From Petaurus breviceps papuanus (Eukaryota > Chordata > Mammalia > Diprotodontia > Petauridae): DNA of 64,000 nucleotides. The stretch spans positions 27,131,136 to 27,195,135 of the forward strand of contig JAMXIF010001194.1 of assembly GCA_028583685.1 (NCBI GenBank). The letters run 5' to 3'. How positions within the stretch are numbered: the first letter of the stretch is position 1; each line of letters starts with the position of its first letter. Below the pieces are notes generated by a model that saw only the letters and a list, made by a program, of their open reading frames with translations, was not told the origin of the DNA and ran no database searches. The position numbers and the translations under genes are program-made. Of the stretch, positions 1 through 18,880 are shown in pieces.

Positions 1-776
1 GGCCCCTAACAGTCAGTTTGAGTAAGAACAGGCTACACTTTCAGCAACCACAAAAAATAGGGTCCTCCAGCATGACTGAATGTTAAGTATGTGGCCTGAA
101 TATTCAATAGTAGACAACATGTAATTACATTCCACTTCGGTTTCATCTTCTCCGTTCAGTTAAAAAATATAAATCTCAGGAGGACCACCCCAATGCAAAG
201 GAAAGGGTAGCCACAGGCTGACAAGAACAGCAGAAAACTACAGTCAAGACAACAAATCATTTCAACCCTTTACTTTGCTTTTTTTTAAATATTACTTCCA
301 TGCAGACTGTTCTCCAAAGTAACTGCTGATGCTGGAAGCCCATCCCCCTGACCTTGGCTCAGCTGCTGTGGCTTCCAGCTATCTAGGTGATGAGCTTTTG
401 CTACATGACGGTTTTTAGACATGTGGCCCAACAGTTTCTCATTTGAAGATTACAGTAAATGATTCTATTTGTAATTTCTAACCAAAAAAACTGTACATGA
501 GTTTACAAACATATTAACATATAAATAATGAGAGGCTTCCTGCCTGAAGCCTCCACAGTAGTCTCTGCTTGAGAATAACACTGGAGGGGAAGCTATGTCC
601 CCCTTACATAGAGCCCCTGAAGTGGCTTGGTCTATACAGTGGCTGTTCTATGCAAGCATCATTAGGTTCTTCAGTGCTTCCGGCTTCAATAACCAGTCTG
701 TTATTACTGTGCAAAAACAAGAGTCCACAGATGCCCATGAGAGCAGGAATCTGACTGCTGAGATGTCACTGATCAG
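1..776 (-). other. Probable ZMYND19 3' untranslated region
   Basis: This stretch follows the stop codon on the minus strand without any intron signal or other coding sequence. No canonical AATAAA (seen as TTTATT on the plus strand) occurs here. A variant AGTAAA lies at about 269-274. The true poly(A) site is either a variant signal or lies left of position 1. Confidence 0.55.
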
Positions 777-9075
<8,299 letters not shown>

Positions 9076-9286
9076 GGCCAGGGCCTCCCGATCCTAGCCG
9101 CCGCCACCCGCGATCCTTCCCTTCCTCCCTCCCTCCCTCAGGCCGGGGCCGGGGCCGAGGCCGAGGCTAAGGCCCTGGCCGCCGCCGCCGCCGCCGCCGC
9201 CGCCACCGCTTCCTCCCGCCTGCCGGCCGGGGCCTGCCACGCGCCGCCGCCGCCACCACAGCCGCCTCGCGCACACAGCCAGAGGA

Positions 9287-9295
9287 GGGGCGGGG
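9287..9295 (-). promoter_or_regulatory. GC box (Sp1-type)
   Basis: The motif GGGGCGGGG lies about 210 bp upstream of the ZMYND19 start codon. This is a plausible Sp1/KLF site by sequence and place. Confidence 0.5.
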
Positions 9296-9351
9296 CCGCG
9301 CCGCGCGCCGCGCCGCGCCGGACACACCCCCCTCAGCCCTCACTACTCGGA

Positions 9352-9393
9352 CCAATCAAGAGCCGCGCCGCGCGCCGGACTCTACGGACCAAT
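9352..9393 (-). promoter_or_regulatory. Paired CCAAT boxes
   Basis: Two GGACCAAT motifs start their CCAAT cores at 9352 and 9389, 37 bp apart in the same orientation. They lie 277-318 bp upstream of the ZMYND19 ATG. Paired NF-Y boxes are common in CpG-island promoters. Binding is inferred. Confidence 0.55.
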
Positions 9394-9530
9394 AGGAATA
9401 TGGAGAGTGCGCCGGTCTATTGGGGGGGAGGGGAAAGGAGGAGGGGAGACAGAAGTCTGCGAGGACTAAAGGAAAGGGACAGGGGAGAAGGGAGTGGAAG
9501 GGGAGGAGCTTCCCGCGCGCGCGCTCCGTT

Positions 9531-9551
9531 CTGACGTAGTTTTCGCGGGAA
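9531..9551 (+). promoter_or_regulatory. CRE-like and E2F-like motifs at island edge
   Basis: A TGACGTAG motif (CRE/ATF-like) is followed directly by TTTTCGCGGGAA, which resembles an E2F site. They sit at the outer edge of the CpG island and could serve either direction. Motif match only. Confidence 0.35.
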
Positions 9552-9669
9552 GCTTTGTGCTTCGAACCCAGCCGAGAATCTCCATAGGGGTGGAATGGGG
9601 CGGAGCAGTGAGGGTGCCCTTAAAGGGGCCGCAGAGTCCCGGAGACATTGAGGCTAGAGGCCAATCCGT

Positions 9670-9694
9670 GTGGTCGCTTTGGCAGCACACACGC
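9670..9694 (+). other. Short U6 snRNA 5'-end-like segment
   Basis: About 25 bases resemble the first 25 nt of U6 RNA (core GGCAGCACA preceded by TCGCTT) with a few differences. The rest of U6 does not follow. It is a fragment or a chance match, not a functional snRNA gene. Confidence 0.25.
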
Positions 9695-9699
9695 CTACC

Positions 9700-10320
9700 A
9701 AGTTCTGTCTGTCCATGAGGGTCTTAGTTACACATCTCAGAGCATCGTGGAAGTTAAAGGTCCTCAAGTCCACCCCCATCACTTTACAGGTGGAGAAACT
9801 AGTCCAGAAGGGGGAACGCGATTTGTCCAAATCTTAGAGATTCTGAGGCTGTAAACTGGGTCTCCTGGCAGCACATGGGGAGCCTTTCCGCTTCTCCCTT
9901 CACCCTTCCTCCCACTCCTGCACCCAGGGTTCTCCTACAGCCCAGGCGGCCATGAATAAGGCCTGAGGATTCTCTGTATCTCTGGGTGTCGTCTGCTTCT
10001 TCCATTCCCCGCCAATCCCCCCACCCCCAACCGAGGTCTCGCTATCCCTGCATCCTTTTTTGTTCTCTCTATACCACTTCACCTCTTAACCCTCCCGTCC
10101 CCCCAAAGCAATGATCCCACCTCCGGGCTGCCCCAAGTCCTCATGCTTTCCTTTCCTGGTCGAGCCCTTAATTCTTCCTTTTTCTAACACCCCCCCCCCC
10201 TTCCAGGGGACTTTAAGCTGAAAAATATTTCCCTTCATTGGGTAATAATATTAGTTTGTCAGAACACTGAAACTAAATTAAAGCCAATTGTATCCTTGCA
10301 TTTAGTAGTTTCTAATAATT
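9700..10320. other. Intergenic sequence upstream of ZMYND19
   Basis: Mostly unique pyrimidine-rich DNA with a homopolymer C run near 10190-10200 and an MIR-like trace near 9780-9880 (tttacaggtggagaaact). No gene is visible. Confidence 0.5.
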
Positions 10321-10550
10321 GACGTTTATATAATGTTTACCGTGTGCCAGGCTAAACATTTTACAGTTACTATCTCATTTGATCTGCACAACAACCCTGG
10401 GGAGTAGGTACTATTTTTATCCCCATTTGACAGATGAGAAAACTGAGGCAGACAGAGGTTAAGTGACTAAGGCTGAATTTGAACTCAGGTCTTTCTGATT
10501 CTAGGCCTGGTGTTATATGCATAAGCTGCCTCTTACCCTTCTATGTGCAC
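10320..10550 (-). repeat. MIR/CORE-SINE, antisense
   Basis: Carries the antisense CORE pattern (catttgacagatgagaaaactgagg) followed by the tRNA-like head (tgaactcaggtctttctgattc). About 230 bp, moderately diverged. Confidence 0.75.
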
Positions 10551-10603
10551 AACAGGTTTCTCCCCTGTTAGAATCACAGCAGCTGCTAAAAATGTTGCTT
10601 CAT

Positions 10604-11157
10604 TGTAGAGAACTTTCAGGAGTACCCTGGCTCTGCTAATGAAATGTTCCCCTCCCCTATATTATTACCTGAAAGGTTACAGGGCAGATAAACAGGAGGC
10701 TGTATAAACTTGTTTGGATGTAGAGAACTTTTGGGGTCCCTTGACCTCGCTAAAGGAATATTCCCCTGCCCTATACAGTTACCTTCAAGGTTACAGGGCA
10801 GATAAGCAAGAAGGTGTCTAATCTTTCTTTTGTTTATGCCTTCGCATATGGTCCTAGGATATGACCCTAATAAATAAATAACCTTAAGCCAAGGTAAATA
10901 GTAAACAAGATTAAGGGAGTTTCCTTGTAAATTGTCTGCATTCCTTTGGGTCACCTAAAGGGAGGGCCTTTGTACATTGTTTGCATTCTTTTGGGGTGTC
11001 TACATTCTGTTGGGGGGGGGCATATAAACTCTGTGAGCCCCTTGCATCTTTGGCTCTGTATGAAATGGTCCTGTAATAAACAGACTATTGATTACACCCC
11101 CATCTCATTATTCTCACCACTCACTAGCCCACCAACTGCGCTGGCCGCAGTACTTCA
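10604..11157 (+). mobile_element. Solo LTR of an endogenous retrovirus, fossil
   Basis: Starts TG, has a TATA-like box (catataaactctgtgagccc, near 11020), a poly(A) signal (aataaa, near 11076) and an end in the ...gcagtacttca text. A flanking cttcat occurs on both sides (10598-10603 and 11153-11158), which suggests a target duplication and makes the right edge uncertain by a few bases. The upstream part holds an imperfect duplication of about 110 bp (from 10604 and from 10717), each unit opening with tgtagagaacttt. No internal viral sequence is present. Family not named. Confidence 0.7.
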
Positions 11158-11159
11158 TG

Positions 11160-12750
11160 AGTGAGAATATACTATTCTGTGGAAAATCTGACATCACTCT
11201 GGTCCCTAGGATAATAATATCTAACATTTATGTAATGTTTTAAATCTTCCTTTACAATAACATGTCCAGAAGCAATAAACACAAGATTCTGATTTGCAAT
11301 ATTTTATTCAGAATAGTTTAATTTTCTCACTTTCTTTTGATTGATACTTTGGTTGTTACTCAAGCCTGATTCTGCTTAGGTTTTCTTTCTTCAGCCAGCT
11401 CCTGACTGGGTAGGTATTTGGGGTTTATGTCGACAATTGCAGCTTCATACATTTCTAGCCTGCAAAAGGGATCTTACACATCCTTTCTTATCACATCCCC
11501 ATGGCAAAAAACATTTCAAACCAATCACAACAGATGATGTGGTCAGAGAAAAGGAAGTCACAATTTAAGAGTTATCCAAGACAATTCTTATAGTAGACAA
11601 TGTGAGAAAAAGTAGACCAGCTTCTCTAAGGCAATGGTAGGAGACCTCCCCTAAGCCACCAAGTTTCCTTTACCAAACATATTTATAAGAGCTGTCATCT
11701 ATACAGCACTTTAATGTTTGCAAATCTCATTTGATCTTCACAAGAACTGAAGCTCAAAGAGCTTATTAAGCTTGTCCAGGGTCATCCAACTTAGTAAATA
11801 GCATCAGAGGTGCAATTTTAACCCAGATCACACCTAATTCCAAGTTCACCATTCTTTCCACTACAGCTGGCTTCATTGTGGTATGGAATTGACCTTGGGT
11901 TCCCAAAGGCTATTTTATCAGGGCAATGCAAACTCTGGAAGGTCCTGACAATCTGGAGCTTAGATAAGAACCAGGTAATGGCCTGTGAGTCTATGTGTCA
12001 ACCGGCAAAGGATCCTCCTAGCTAAGTTTGGAGAAATATGGCAACTAGATAATGGGGAGGAGGGGGTATTTTGTTTTGTTTGGCTACAGTAACTTATAGA
12101 AGCATGGGTAGAGTGGGTATTAGTAGGTAATTAGTATTAGTGGGTAATCCATAGGAATACAGATTAAATTCTGGATTCTTATATTGTTTAATTATGTAAG
12201 TATTAACTATGTGCCATGAATATCCTATGTACCCTAATATATGTGTTTGTGTATCTGGGGCCTACAGCACAAAGGTTGCCTTCAGTTGTTAGGGAGCTGG
12301 ATGGTAAGGAGTTCATCAAAACCTGGCATCTGCTAACTTTCAATTTTAAATCTTGCTAACTATGTGCTAAGTTCTGTTGTTTCTAGCTGCTAAGGTATTC
12401 TAAATTCTGGCAGTGCCCACTAAACTTGAGGTCCTCTAAATCTGACTCCTTGGACAATGCTTTAGTTATCCCTACTTATGGCTCTGCCTCCTTGTGATAC
12501 TACAGGAAATCAGGATCCGAAACAACCATGACCTTTAACCTCCTTTCCCTACACAAAAATAACATCCTTCTCACCAGGCATCCAACTCAGCTTTGGGGCC
12601 TGAATATAAGTCCAGAAAGGAAGAAAGAACTTCCCTTGGCTTCCCGCAAAGATCTTTGCCTTCCCCACACACTCCTTAATGTTCTTAATGTTATCACTAG
12701 AATTCCTTGTAAGAATAAAGGGGGCCAAGTCAGAAAATAGATGATCTTTG
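11160..12750. other. Intergenic stretch with one MIR remnant
   Basis: An antisense MIR-like fragment lies at about 11680-11880 (agaactgaagctcaaagag...aagcttgtccagggtca). The rest appears unique and non-coding; frames are short and lack conserved motifs. Confidence 0.5.
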
Positions 12751-12754
12751 GACC

Positions 12755-13090
12755 TTCAATGTAATGGAATATTACTGTGCTGTGAGAAATGAGCACAATG
12801 AATACAGAGAAGTATGGAAAGACTTTCATCAATTGATAAAAAGTGATATAAGCAGATCCCAGAAAACAATAAAAGTAATGACTACCACCATGTAAATGAA
12901 AAGAACAACCACCACAAAATAATGAGAAATGAATGTTGTGAAATTAAAAGGAACAAGCTTGGGACCAAAGAAGAGTTATGAGAAAACACCTTCTCCATGT
13001 GTGCATGCATGCACATATATGTATGTAGGGGAAGACTATGAGTATGAAACATTGCATATAATCTGAATTTTCCTATTTATTGATCAGTTT
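12755..13090 (+). repeat. L1 3'-end fragment
   Basis: Begins with the L1 ORF2-end block (aatggaatattactgtgctg) and continues through the 3' untranslated part to about 13090, where an antisense SINE has inserted. Diverged. Confidence 0.65.
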
Positions 13091-13110
13091 AAATGAATTT
13101 TTCTTTTCCT

Positions 13111-13270
13111 TTTTTTTTTTTTTGCTTTTTGGAGGGCAATTGGGGTTAAGTGACTTGCCCAAGGTCACATGGCTAGTTTTTTTTGTGTTACATGTCTAAG
13201 GCCGAATTTGAACTCAGGTCCTCCTGACTCCAGGGCTGGTGCTCTATTCACTGCACCACCTAGCCACCCC
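13111..13270 (-). repeat. Marsupial tRNA-derived SINE (WSINE-like)
   Basis: Antisense copy: poly-T, then ttggggttaagtgacttgcccaaggtcac, a B box (gaatttgaactcagg) and the head (ctgcaccacctagccaccc). Flanking ttcttttcct on both sides is the likely target duplication. Confidence 0.85.
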
Positions 13271-13299
13271 CTTCTTTTCCTTTTTTTCTTTCTTTTTAA

Positions 13300-15640
13300 G
13301 ATTCTTTGTTACAAGGGCTAGCTCTCTGGAAGTGGGAAACCTAAGGTGAATTTAAAAAAAAGATATTAATAAAAATCTATTTTTAAAAATCCTACTGATT
13401 CTGGGTGTCATATAATCCATTACATTCTAACTCTGCTTTACATAGTTAATTTATGGATGTTTCCTATATTCTGTGCTCATTTCTGCCTGACCTCTGCAGT
13501 TCTGAACTCCATATCTTTTCTGAGTAGTACAAATCCAAATGGAAATTCCCTCAAGTCAGAGCCTTTAAGGAACCAACACTTTTTGTCTAGCACTAATTTC
13601 AAGGATCCAAAGTTGTATGCTTCCTTCTCTCCCTGAAACACTTGAGAATTTGAACACCAAGCAACTGGCCCCTTGATGTTTCTCTCTGAACAGACATAAA
13701 CAAAGCAATGTCCCATCACCCTAAGAGATCCAGATCCGTCCTGTTGTTCTTCATTCAGTCTTACAAGAATTTTTAGGCAGCCCTGTGTTCAGACCCCGGG
13801 GTGGGGAGTGGGGAAAGGAGGAGATATGGGGTAATGATACAAGGAAGAAGATATGGTTTTTATTTTCAAGGAATCACAAACTGCTTAGGGAGATATGGTA
13901 TACATATGCAAAATAGAGCCTTCACTATATTCATTTGCAGCCAGCATTTCTGTATCACCTTTTAATCTCCTTGGGAACCCAAGTGCTCTGAAGGTTTTTA
14001 CAGAAAACTCAACCCAGTTTGTGAGACACCACCCCAGAAGTGTGATTACTCTGCTCCTTTCCAGGGTAGAGAGTAAATAGCAGAAAATGTCCAGCAATAT
14101 GTTTCTGTGGCAAGATGCCGTGTGATAGGAGGAGGGAGAATACTAGCTGTACTGATGCTACATCCTTCCTGTTACTGACCCTGGATGTGAATTTCTAGGC
14201 AGATGAGGCAGCTGAGGCTGCAATTGCTGGTACTCCCAAAGCTGCTATTGCTGTGGTCAGAGATACAAGGTGGGGGTGAATGAGACTACCAAACACTAGG
14301 CCAGTGAGAGACATCCAGATCTTAGAGAAGGGATGGAGCTGAAAGAAAGGACGAGCAGGAAGAGGAGGAAGAGAGAAGATCCAAAGTTACTGAACCTCCA
14401 GCTATTCTGACTCTCATAGGGCCAGTGAGCTAAGTGATTGATGAGGGAGGAGGAGGGAGAGCAAGATTGATTTCCCTTATGATTTCCCCCTGATTTCCCT
14501 TTTTGATAATCTGTGATCCTGAGATGGGATACAATCAACCCTTTCCACTATTTTTTCAGAAGATACAAGAACTCCCTCTACCACACCCTAAGATTCTATA
14601 AAGCAAACAGGAGGAGGTTTAGGAGATGTTTGAAAGTAGCTATCTCCATAAAGGAGTGGTTGGTCTATTTCTTTTGGATTCACATTATTTACAAGAAACT
14701 TTGTGATCACAGTACATCACTATTTAATCTGTGTGTGTGTGTGTGTGTGTGTTGACAAGGAGGTGGTCCTTGAAATGAGAAACAGAGAGAAGTGCACAAA
14801 ACAGAAACTCATGAGCTTAAACTATAGATTTTATATTTGTATTTATATTACATATAATTTATATTTCCTTATATATTATTAACATTGCACATTTAAATTT
14901 TACATTAAATATATTATTTTAAATAATATTCAATTTCATTCCTAGATGAATGCTGCTTCTAATCAGAGGGAACTGAACCAAACCACATGACACTGGGCTT
15001 GCCAGCGTGCAGTACAGGTAAAAACATGCAGAATGAGACCTGGAAAGTTATCCTATGAATGCCCCAGACAGAAACTGAGCCCCCTGGACTGGTGACTCAA
15101 GTAAGGGGCCACCCAGACAGACCACCTACTTATTATATACTCCGTCAGTGGATAATTAATATAATGACACTGTCTTCCTGTAAGCTTTCGGGAGGCATTT
15201 CTTAAGCTTATTTGGAGTTTATACTGCAGAATCTCTACAAGTATCACACATTCACAAAAGTTTACTAAGCATGTACCATGTGAAAGTTGCAAAGTTACAA
15301 AGCCCTTGATTTTGAATCAGCCAACTTAAATTTTGGTTCTGCTCCTTACCAGCTACTTACCTTGTATAAGCTTGCATAACTTGATAGTTTCCTTATCAGC
15401 TGAAGGCGCTGGACTAGAAGATTTTTTAAGGGCCCTTTCCAAGCATGTATGATCCCCTGACTCCTTTTTCTTACTGCACTCAAGGACTTCTAAGTCTTTA
15501 CTTCACCCTTTTCCCTGCTCTCTTCTCCCATCCTTAATCTTTAATAGTCCCACCACATGACCTTGCACCCTACTTCACCGAGACCACCAAGGCCATCCAG
15601 TTTGGCTAACCTCTTTTACATTCCAAAATGTCTCAGTAGC
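13300..15640. other. Intergenic, mostly unrecognised
   Basis: No gene seen. It holds a GT microsatellite at 14731-14752, an AT-rich patch at about 14820-14940, and an MIR-like fragment near 15320-15460. The remainder is unique. Confidence 0.5.
14731..14752. repeat. (GT)11 microsatellite
   Basis: An uninterrupted run of GT dinucleotides followed by TGACAAGG. Confidence 0.95.
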
Positions 15641-15654
15641 ATCACATTCTGGTT

Positions 15655-15920
15655 CTTCCTTCCTATCTCAAACAATTCTCATTCAGTCATTTTTCAGTCA
15701 GGTCTGACTCTGACCCCATTTGGGGTTTTCTTAACAAAGATCCTCTAGTGGTTTGCCATTTCCTTCTCCAGTTCATTTGACAGATGAGGAAACTGAAGCA
15801 AACAGAGTTAAGTGACTTGCCCAGGATCACACAACTAGTAAGTGTCTGAGGCTGAATTTGAACTAAGGAATTTGACTACAGGCCTGGCACTCTATGCACT
15901 GCATCACCTAACTCATCCTC
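15655..15920 (-). repeat. MAR1-like SINE, antisense
   Basis: Shows the antisense MAR1 pattern: ttcagtcaggtctgactc, then gtggtttgccatttccttctcc, then the tRNA-like head ending catcacctaactc. It is the longer composite SINE class of marsupials. Confidence 0.85.
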
Positions 15921-16212
15921 TGTCTAGATACTATTTTCTATTTGATACTCTCTCCTCTCTCCCAGGATCTTACTCAAATAATCAGTCATCCCTTCTGTGT
16001 TAGAAATCTGTCTGTTTCTCCACTGTCTTTTTTCTATCTTCTCACAAAGATGTTCAGGTTTCCCCAATTCTAAAAAAAAAAAAAAATCTCTCTTGACCCT
16101 TCTAGCTCATCCAACTATCCTGTTCTTTTCTGTTAAGTTTCTTGAAAAATTCATGTACAATGGAGGTTCTCTTTTGGGGAGTGGGTTCATGATAATGGGT
16201 AATGATAGAGTT

Positions 16213-16213
<1 letters not shown>

Positions 16214-16290
<77 letters not shown>
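16214..16290. repeat. (GA)n microsatellite, about 77 bp
   Basis: A near-perfect GA/AG run with one AAA interruption near 16274. A long polypurine tract of this kind can form triplex (H-DNA) structure. Confidence 0.97.
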
Positions 16291-16327
16291 TAAGAAAAAC
16301 AAAATGCACATAAAAAGTCATTTAAAG

Positions 16328-16592
16328 GAAACTAGGTAGCTGCTTCTAGGTGTATAGAGTGCCAGGACTGATGTCAGGAAGACTGAGTTCAAATCCAGCC
16401 TCAGATACTTACTAGGTACGTGACCCTGGGCAAGTCATTTAACTTCTATTTGTCTTAGTTTACTTGACTGTAAAATGGGATAATAACAGCACCTGCCTTG
16501 CAGGGTTGTTGTGAAGATCAAATAAAATAATATTTGCAAAGCACCTAGCATAGTGTCTAGCACTTAGTAGGTGCTATATAAATGCTTATTTC
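16328..16592 (+). repeat. CORE-SINE (MIR/THER-type)
   Basis: tRNA-like head (aactaggtagctgc), B box (gagttcaaatcc), CORE (gtaaaatgggataataac) and an L2-like 3' end (tagtaggtgctatataaatg). Nearly full length. Confidence 0.85.
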
Positions 16593-16670
16593 TTCTTCCC
16601 CTTTTCATGTACACTTGCTGCCTCCATTTTCCCACTACCCACTGTTTTTTTTCAGATCCTTACAATATGG

Positions 16671-17193
16671 TGTAGTAGCAAGCACCCCAAGCATCCCCAG
16701 TGTAGCTGCAAACACAGGTTCTTGGATCTGCTTTGATATAGGAAAGCAACTCAAAATGGGTTAACAAGTTTACTTTAATCAGTCAAATATGTATCATTTA
16801 CTTAGTTCAGGGGAAAAAGGTCAGTACCCCGAACTTCAGAGTATTCAGACAGAATTATCAAGACAGAGAAACAGATCAAGTAGACAGTTTCCAAACTGTC
16901 CAACCATTACATACATACCAAATCAACATCTGGGTTTTCAAAGCTGGGGGGCTCTCAACAACGGCTTCCCAGAATCCAGATCAAATCACAGAACACTTCT
17001 CAAAGTGAGCCCCAAAACAAAGCTACACATCAGGGCTTATATAGCCTTCTCCTGGCTCAGAGAATGTAACAACCTTCAGGACCCACTGGCCAATCAAAAA
17101 GTATCTACTGAAAAACAAGCCTCCCACCCCAGGCTCCAGGTGCACTTTAGCCTAGGGGCAGGAAAGATCTTAAAAATGTACATTCCCATTACA
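16671..17193 (-). mobile_element. Solo LTR, same family as the 21.0-22.8 kb element, fossil
   Basis: Reverse complement of the LTR at 21004-21543, with ends TG..CA and a 5-bp target duplication TATGG at 16666-16670 and 17194-17198. Contains the family's TATA-like region and poly(A) region in antisense. More diverged than the paired LTRs. No internal viral part. Confidence 0.88.
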
Positions 17194-17741
17194 TATGGCT
17201 TCAGCCACACCACTCTACTTAAACTGCTTTCTAAGAGGTAACCAGTGATCTCCTAAGCACCAAATCCAGTAGTCTTTTTTTCAGTCCTCATCTTTTGTGG
17301 GTTTTTAAAAATTTCATTTTTCATTTAACAAGCATTTATTTTCTTTCCCACCCACCACCTCCCAATTTAAAAGAAAAAGAAAAGGAAAAACAAACCTTTG
17401 ATTTAAAAAAAAAAAGTACTCTAAATCAAGCAAAACAAATTCTTATATTGTTCATGTTCAAAAATGTGTCATTCTGAATCATTAATACATCCCCTCGTTG
17501 CCAAGAAGTGGGCAACAAAGATCATCAGTCTTCTGGAATCATAGTTAATCATTGAATGAATCAAAGATCTTAAGTTTTTCAAAGTAGTATAGGCTTATAA
17601 TGTTATTATATAAAATTTTCTGGTTCTGTTAGTTACACTTTGCCTCAGATCATATAAATCTTCCCAACTGTATCTAAACCCAAGCCTTTCATCACATCTT
17701 ATGGCACATTAACATTCCATTACACTCATACACCATAATTT

Positions 17742-17897
17742 TGTTTTTTAAGCAATTGGGGTTAAGTAACTTGCTCAAGGTTACACGGCCAGTTATTTCT
17801 GGGTGTGGTGCTAAGTGTCTGAGCCCAGATTCGATCCCCAAGTCATCCCGACACTGGGGCTGGTGCTCTTACTCGCTGTGCTACCTGGCTACCCCCA
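17742..17897 (-). repeat. Second-type tRNA-derived SINE, antisense
   Basis: Shares the text 'ggttacacggccagttatttctgggtg' and 'gagcccagattcgatcccc' with copies at 30317, 30466, 39231 and 48138. Distinct from the WSINE-like copies in its middle ('agaaataactgg'). Inserted in the antisense L1. Confidence 0.85.
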
Positions 17898-17965
17898 TAC
17901 AGCATTTGTTCAGTCATTCCCTAGTTGGTGGAATTAGTTTCCATTCCTCTCCCACTACAAAAAGG

Positions 17966-18205
17966 TGGGGCAGCTAGGTGGCACACAGTGGATAGGGCAC
18001 TGGACTTATAGTCAACGAGACCCTAAGTTCAAATTCTGCCTCAGACACTAGCTGTGTGGCCCTAAGCAAGTCTCTTTGTCTATTTCCACATCTGTAAAAT
18101 GAGATGGAGAAGGAAATAGCAAACCACTCCAGTATCTTTGCCAAGAAAACCCCAAACAGGATCCTGAAGAGTCAGACACAACTGAACAATAACAGTCAAA
18201 CATCA
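17966..18205 (+). repeat. MAR1-like SINE
   Basis: Head gggcagctaggtggcac, B box, then ggagaaggaaatagcaaacc and the end gaagagtcagacacaactg. Nearly full length and inserted in the antisense L1. Confidence 0.88.
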
Positions 18206-18329
18206 TAATTTGTTCTGTCAGTCCCCAATTAATGGGATTAGCCTCCTTTTCTTTGCCACTACAAAAAGGACTGGTTTAAATATTTTTGTACACATGCCTC
18301 CTTTTCCACTTACTCTACTCTCTTTGGGA

Positions 18330-18880
18330 GTATAGTCAGAGTCAATAAACATGTATTAATGACCTACTATGTGCTAGGCACCTTGCTAAGTGCTGAGGAT
18401 ACAAAAAAAGGTATGATACTACCAATTTAATGGGGGTTAAGATAACACAAAAAGAAGCTGAAGGGGGAGGGGAGAAGGGAGGCTCCCTGATATGAGGGTT
18501 TAGGGGCATGATATCCTATAGACCAAATGGGGAAAAGATCTAAAGAGGTATGAGTTTTGCGGTTAATTGATCTTACAGATAATGAGTTTCTGGAGATGAG
18601 GAAGTCTAGGAAAGTAATCTGGTGAGAAATAAAGAGGAGAATTTCCTGAATGCCCTCCTTAAATGATGGAAGATACAGGAGGCACTTTCCAATGTTCACC
18701 CTCTGCCCTCCCCAATCAGAGCGAGGGAGGGGCTGCAGGAACCAGATTGCTAAAGAGGTGTGAGTTTTAAAGTTGATTTCATGTTGGAGACTGATGAATT
18801 TCTGGAGATGAGGAGGTCTAGGAAAGCAGCTGGGTGGGAAATAAAATACGCCTTGTAGTGGCCACAGGCATGTACAATTT
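18330..18880. repeat. Unclassified insert with internal duplicated unit
   Basis: Starts with an L2/MIR-like text (aataaacatgtattaatgacc...gctaggcacc) and then contains two related blocks of about 100 bp at 18540-18636 and 18750-18848, both running from ctaaagaggt through tttctggagatgagga to gggaaataaa. It splits the surrounding antisense L1, so it is a younger insertion or a mobile repeat. No protein coding seen. Confidence 0.5.

Noticed and set aside
13111-13270. tRNA gene-like A and B boxes in the many SINE copies
   Set aside because: The boxes belong to tRNA-derived SINEs. No copy keeps a cloverleaf or a proper acceptor stem.
16102-16311. Ser/Leu repeat protein frame on the minus strand
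   Set aside because: It is a translation of the GA microsatellite.
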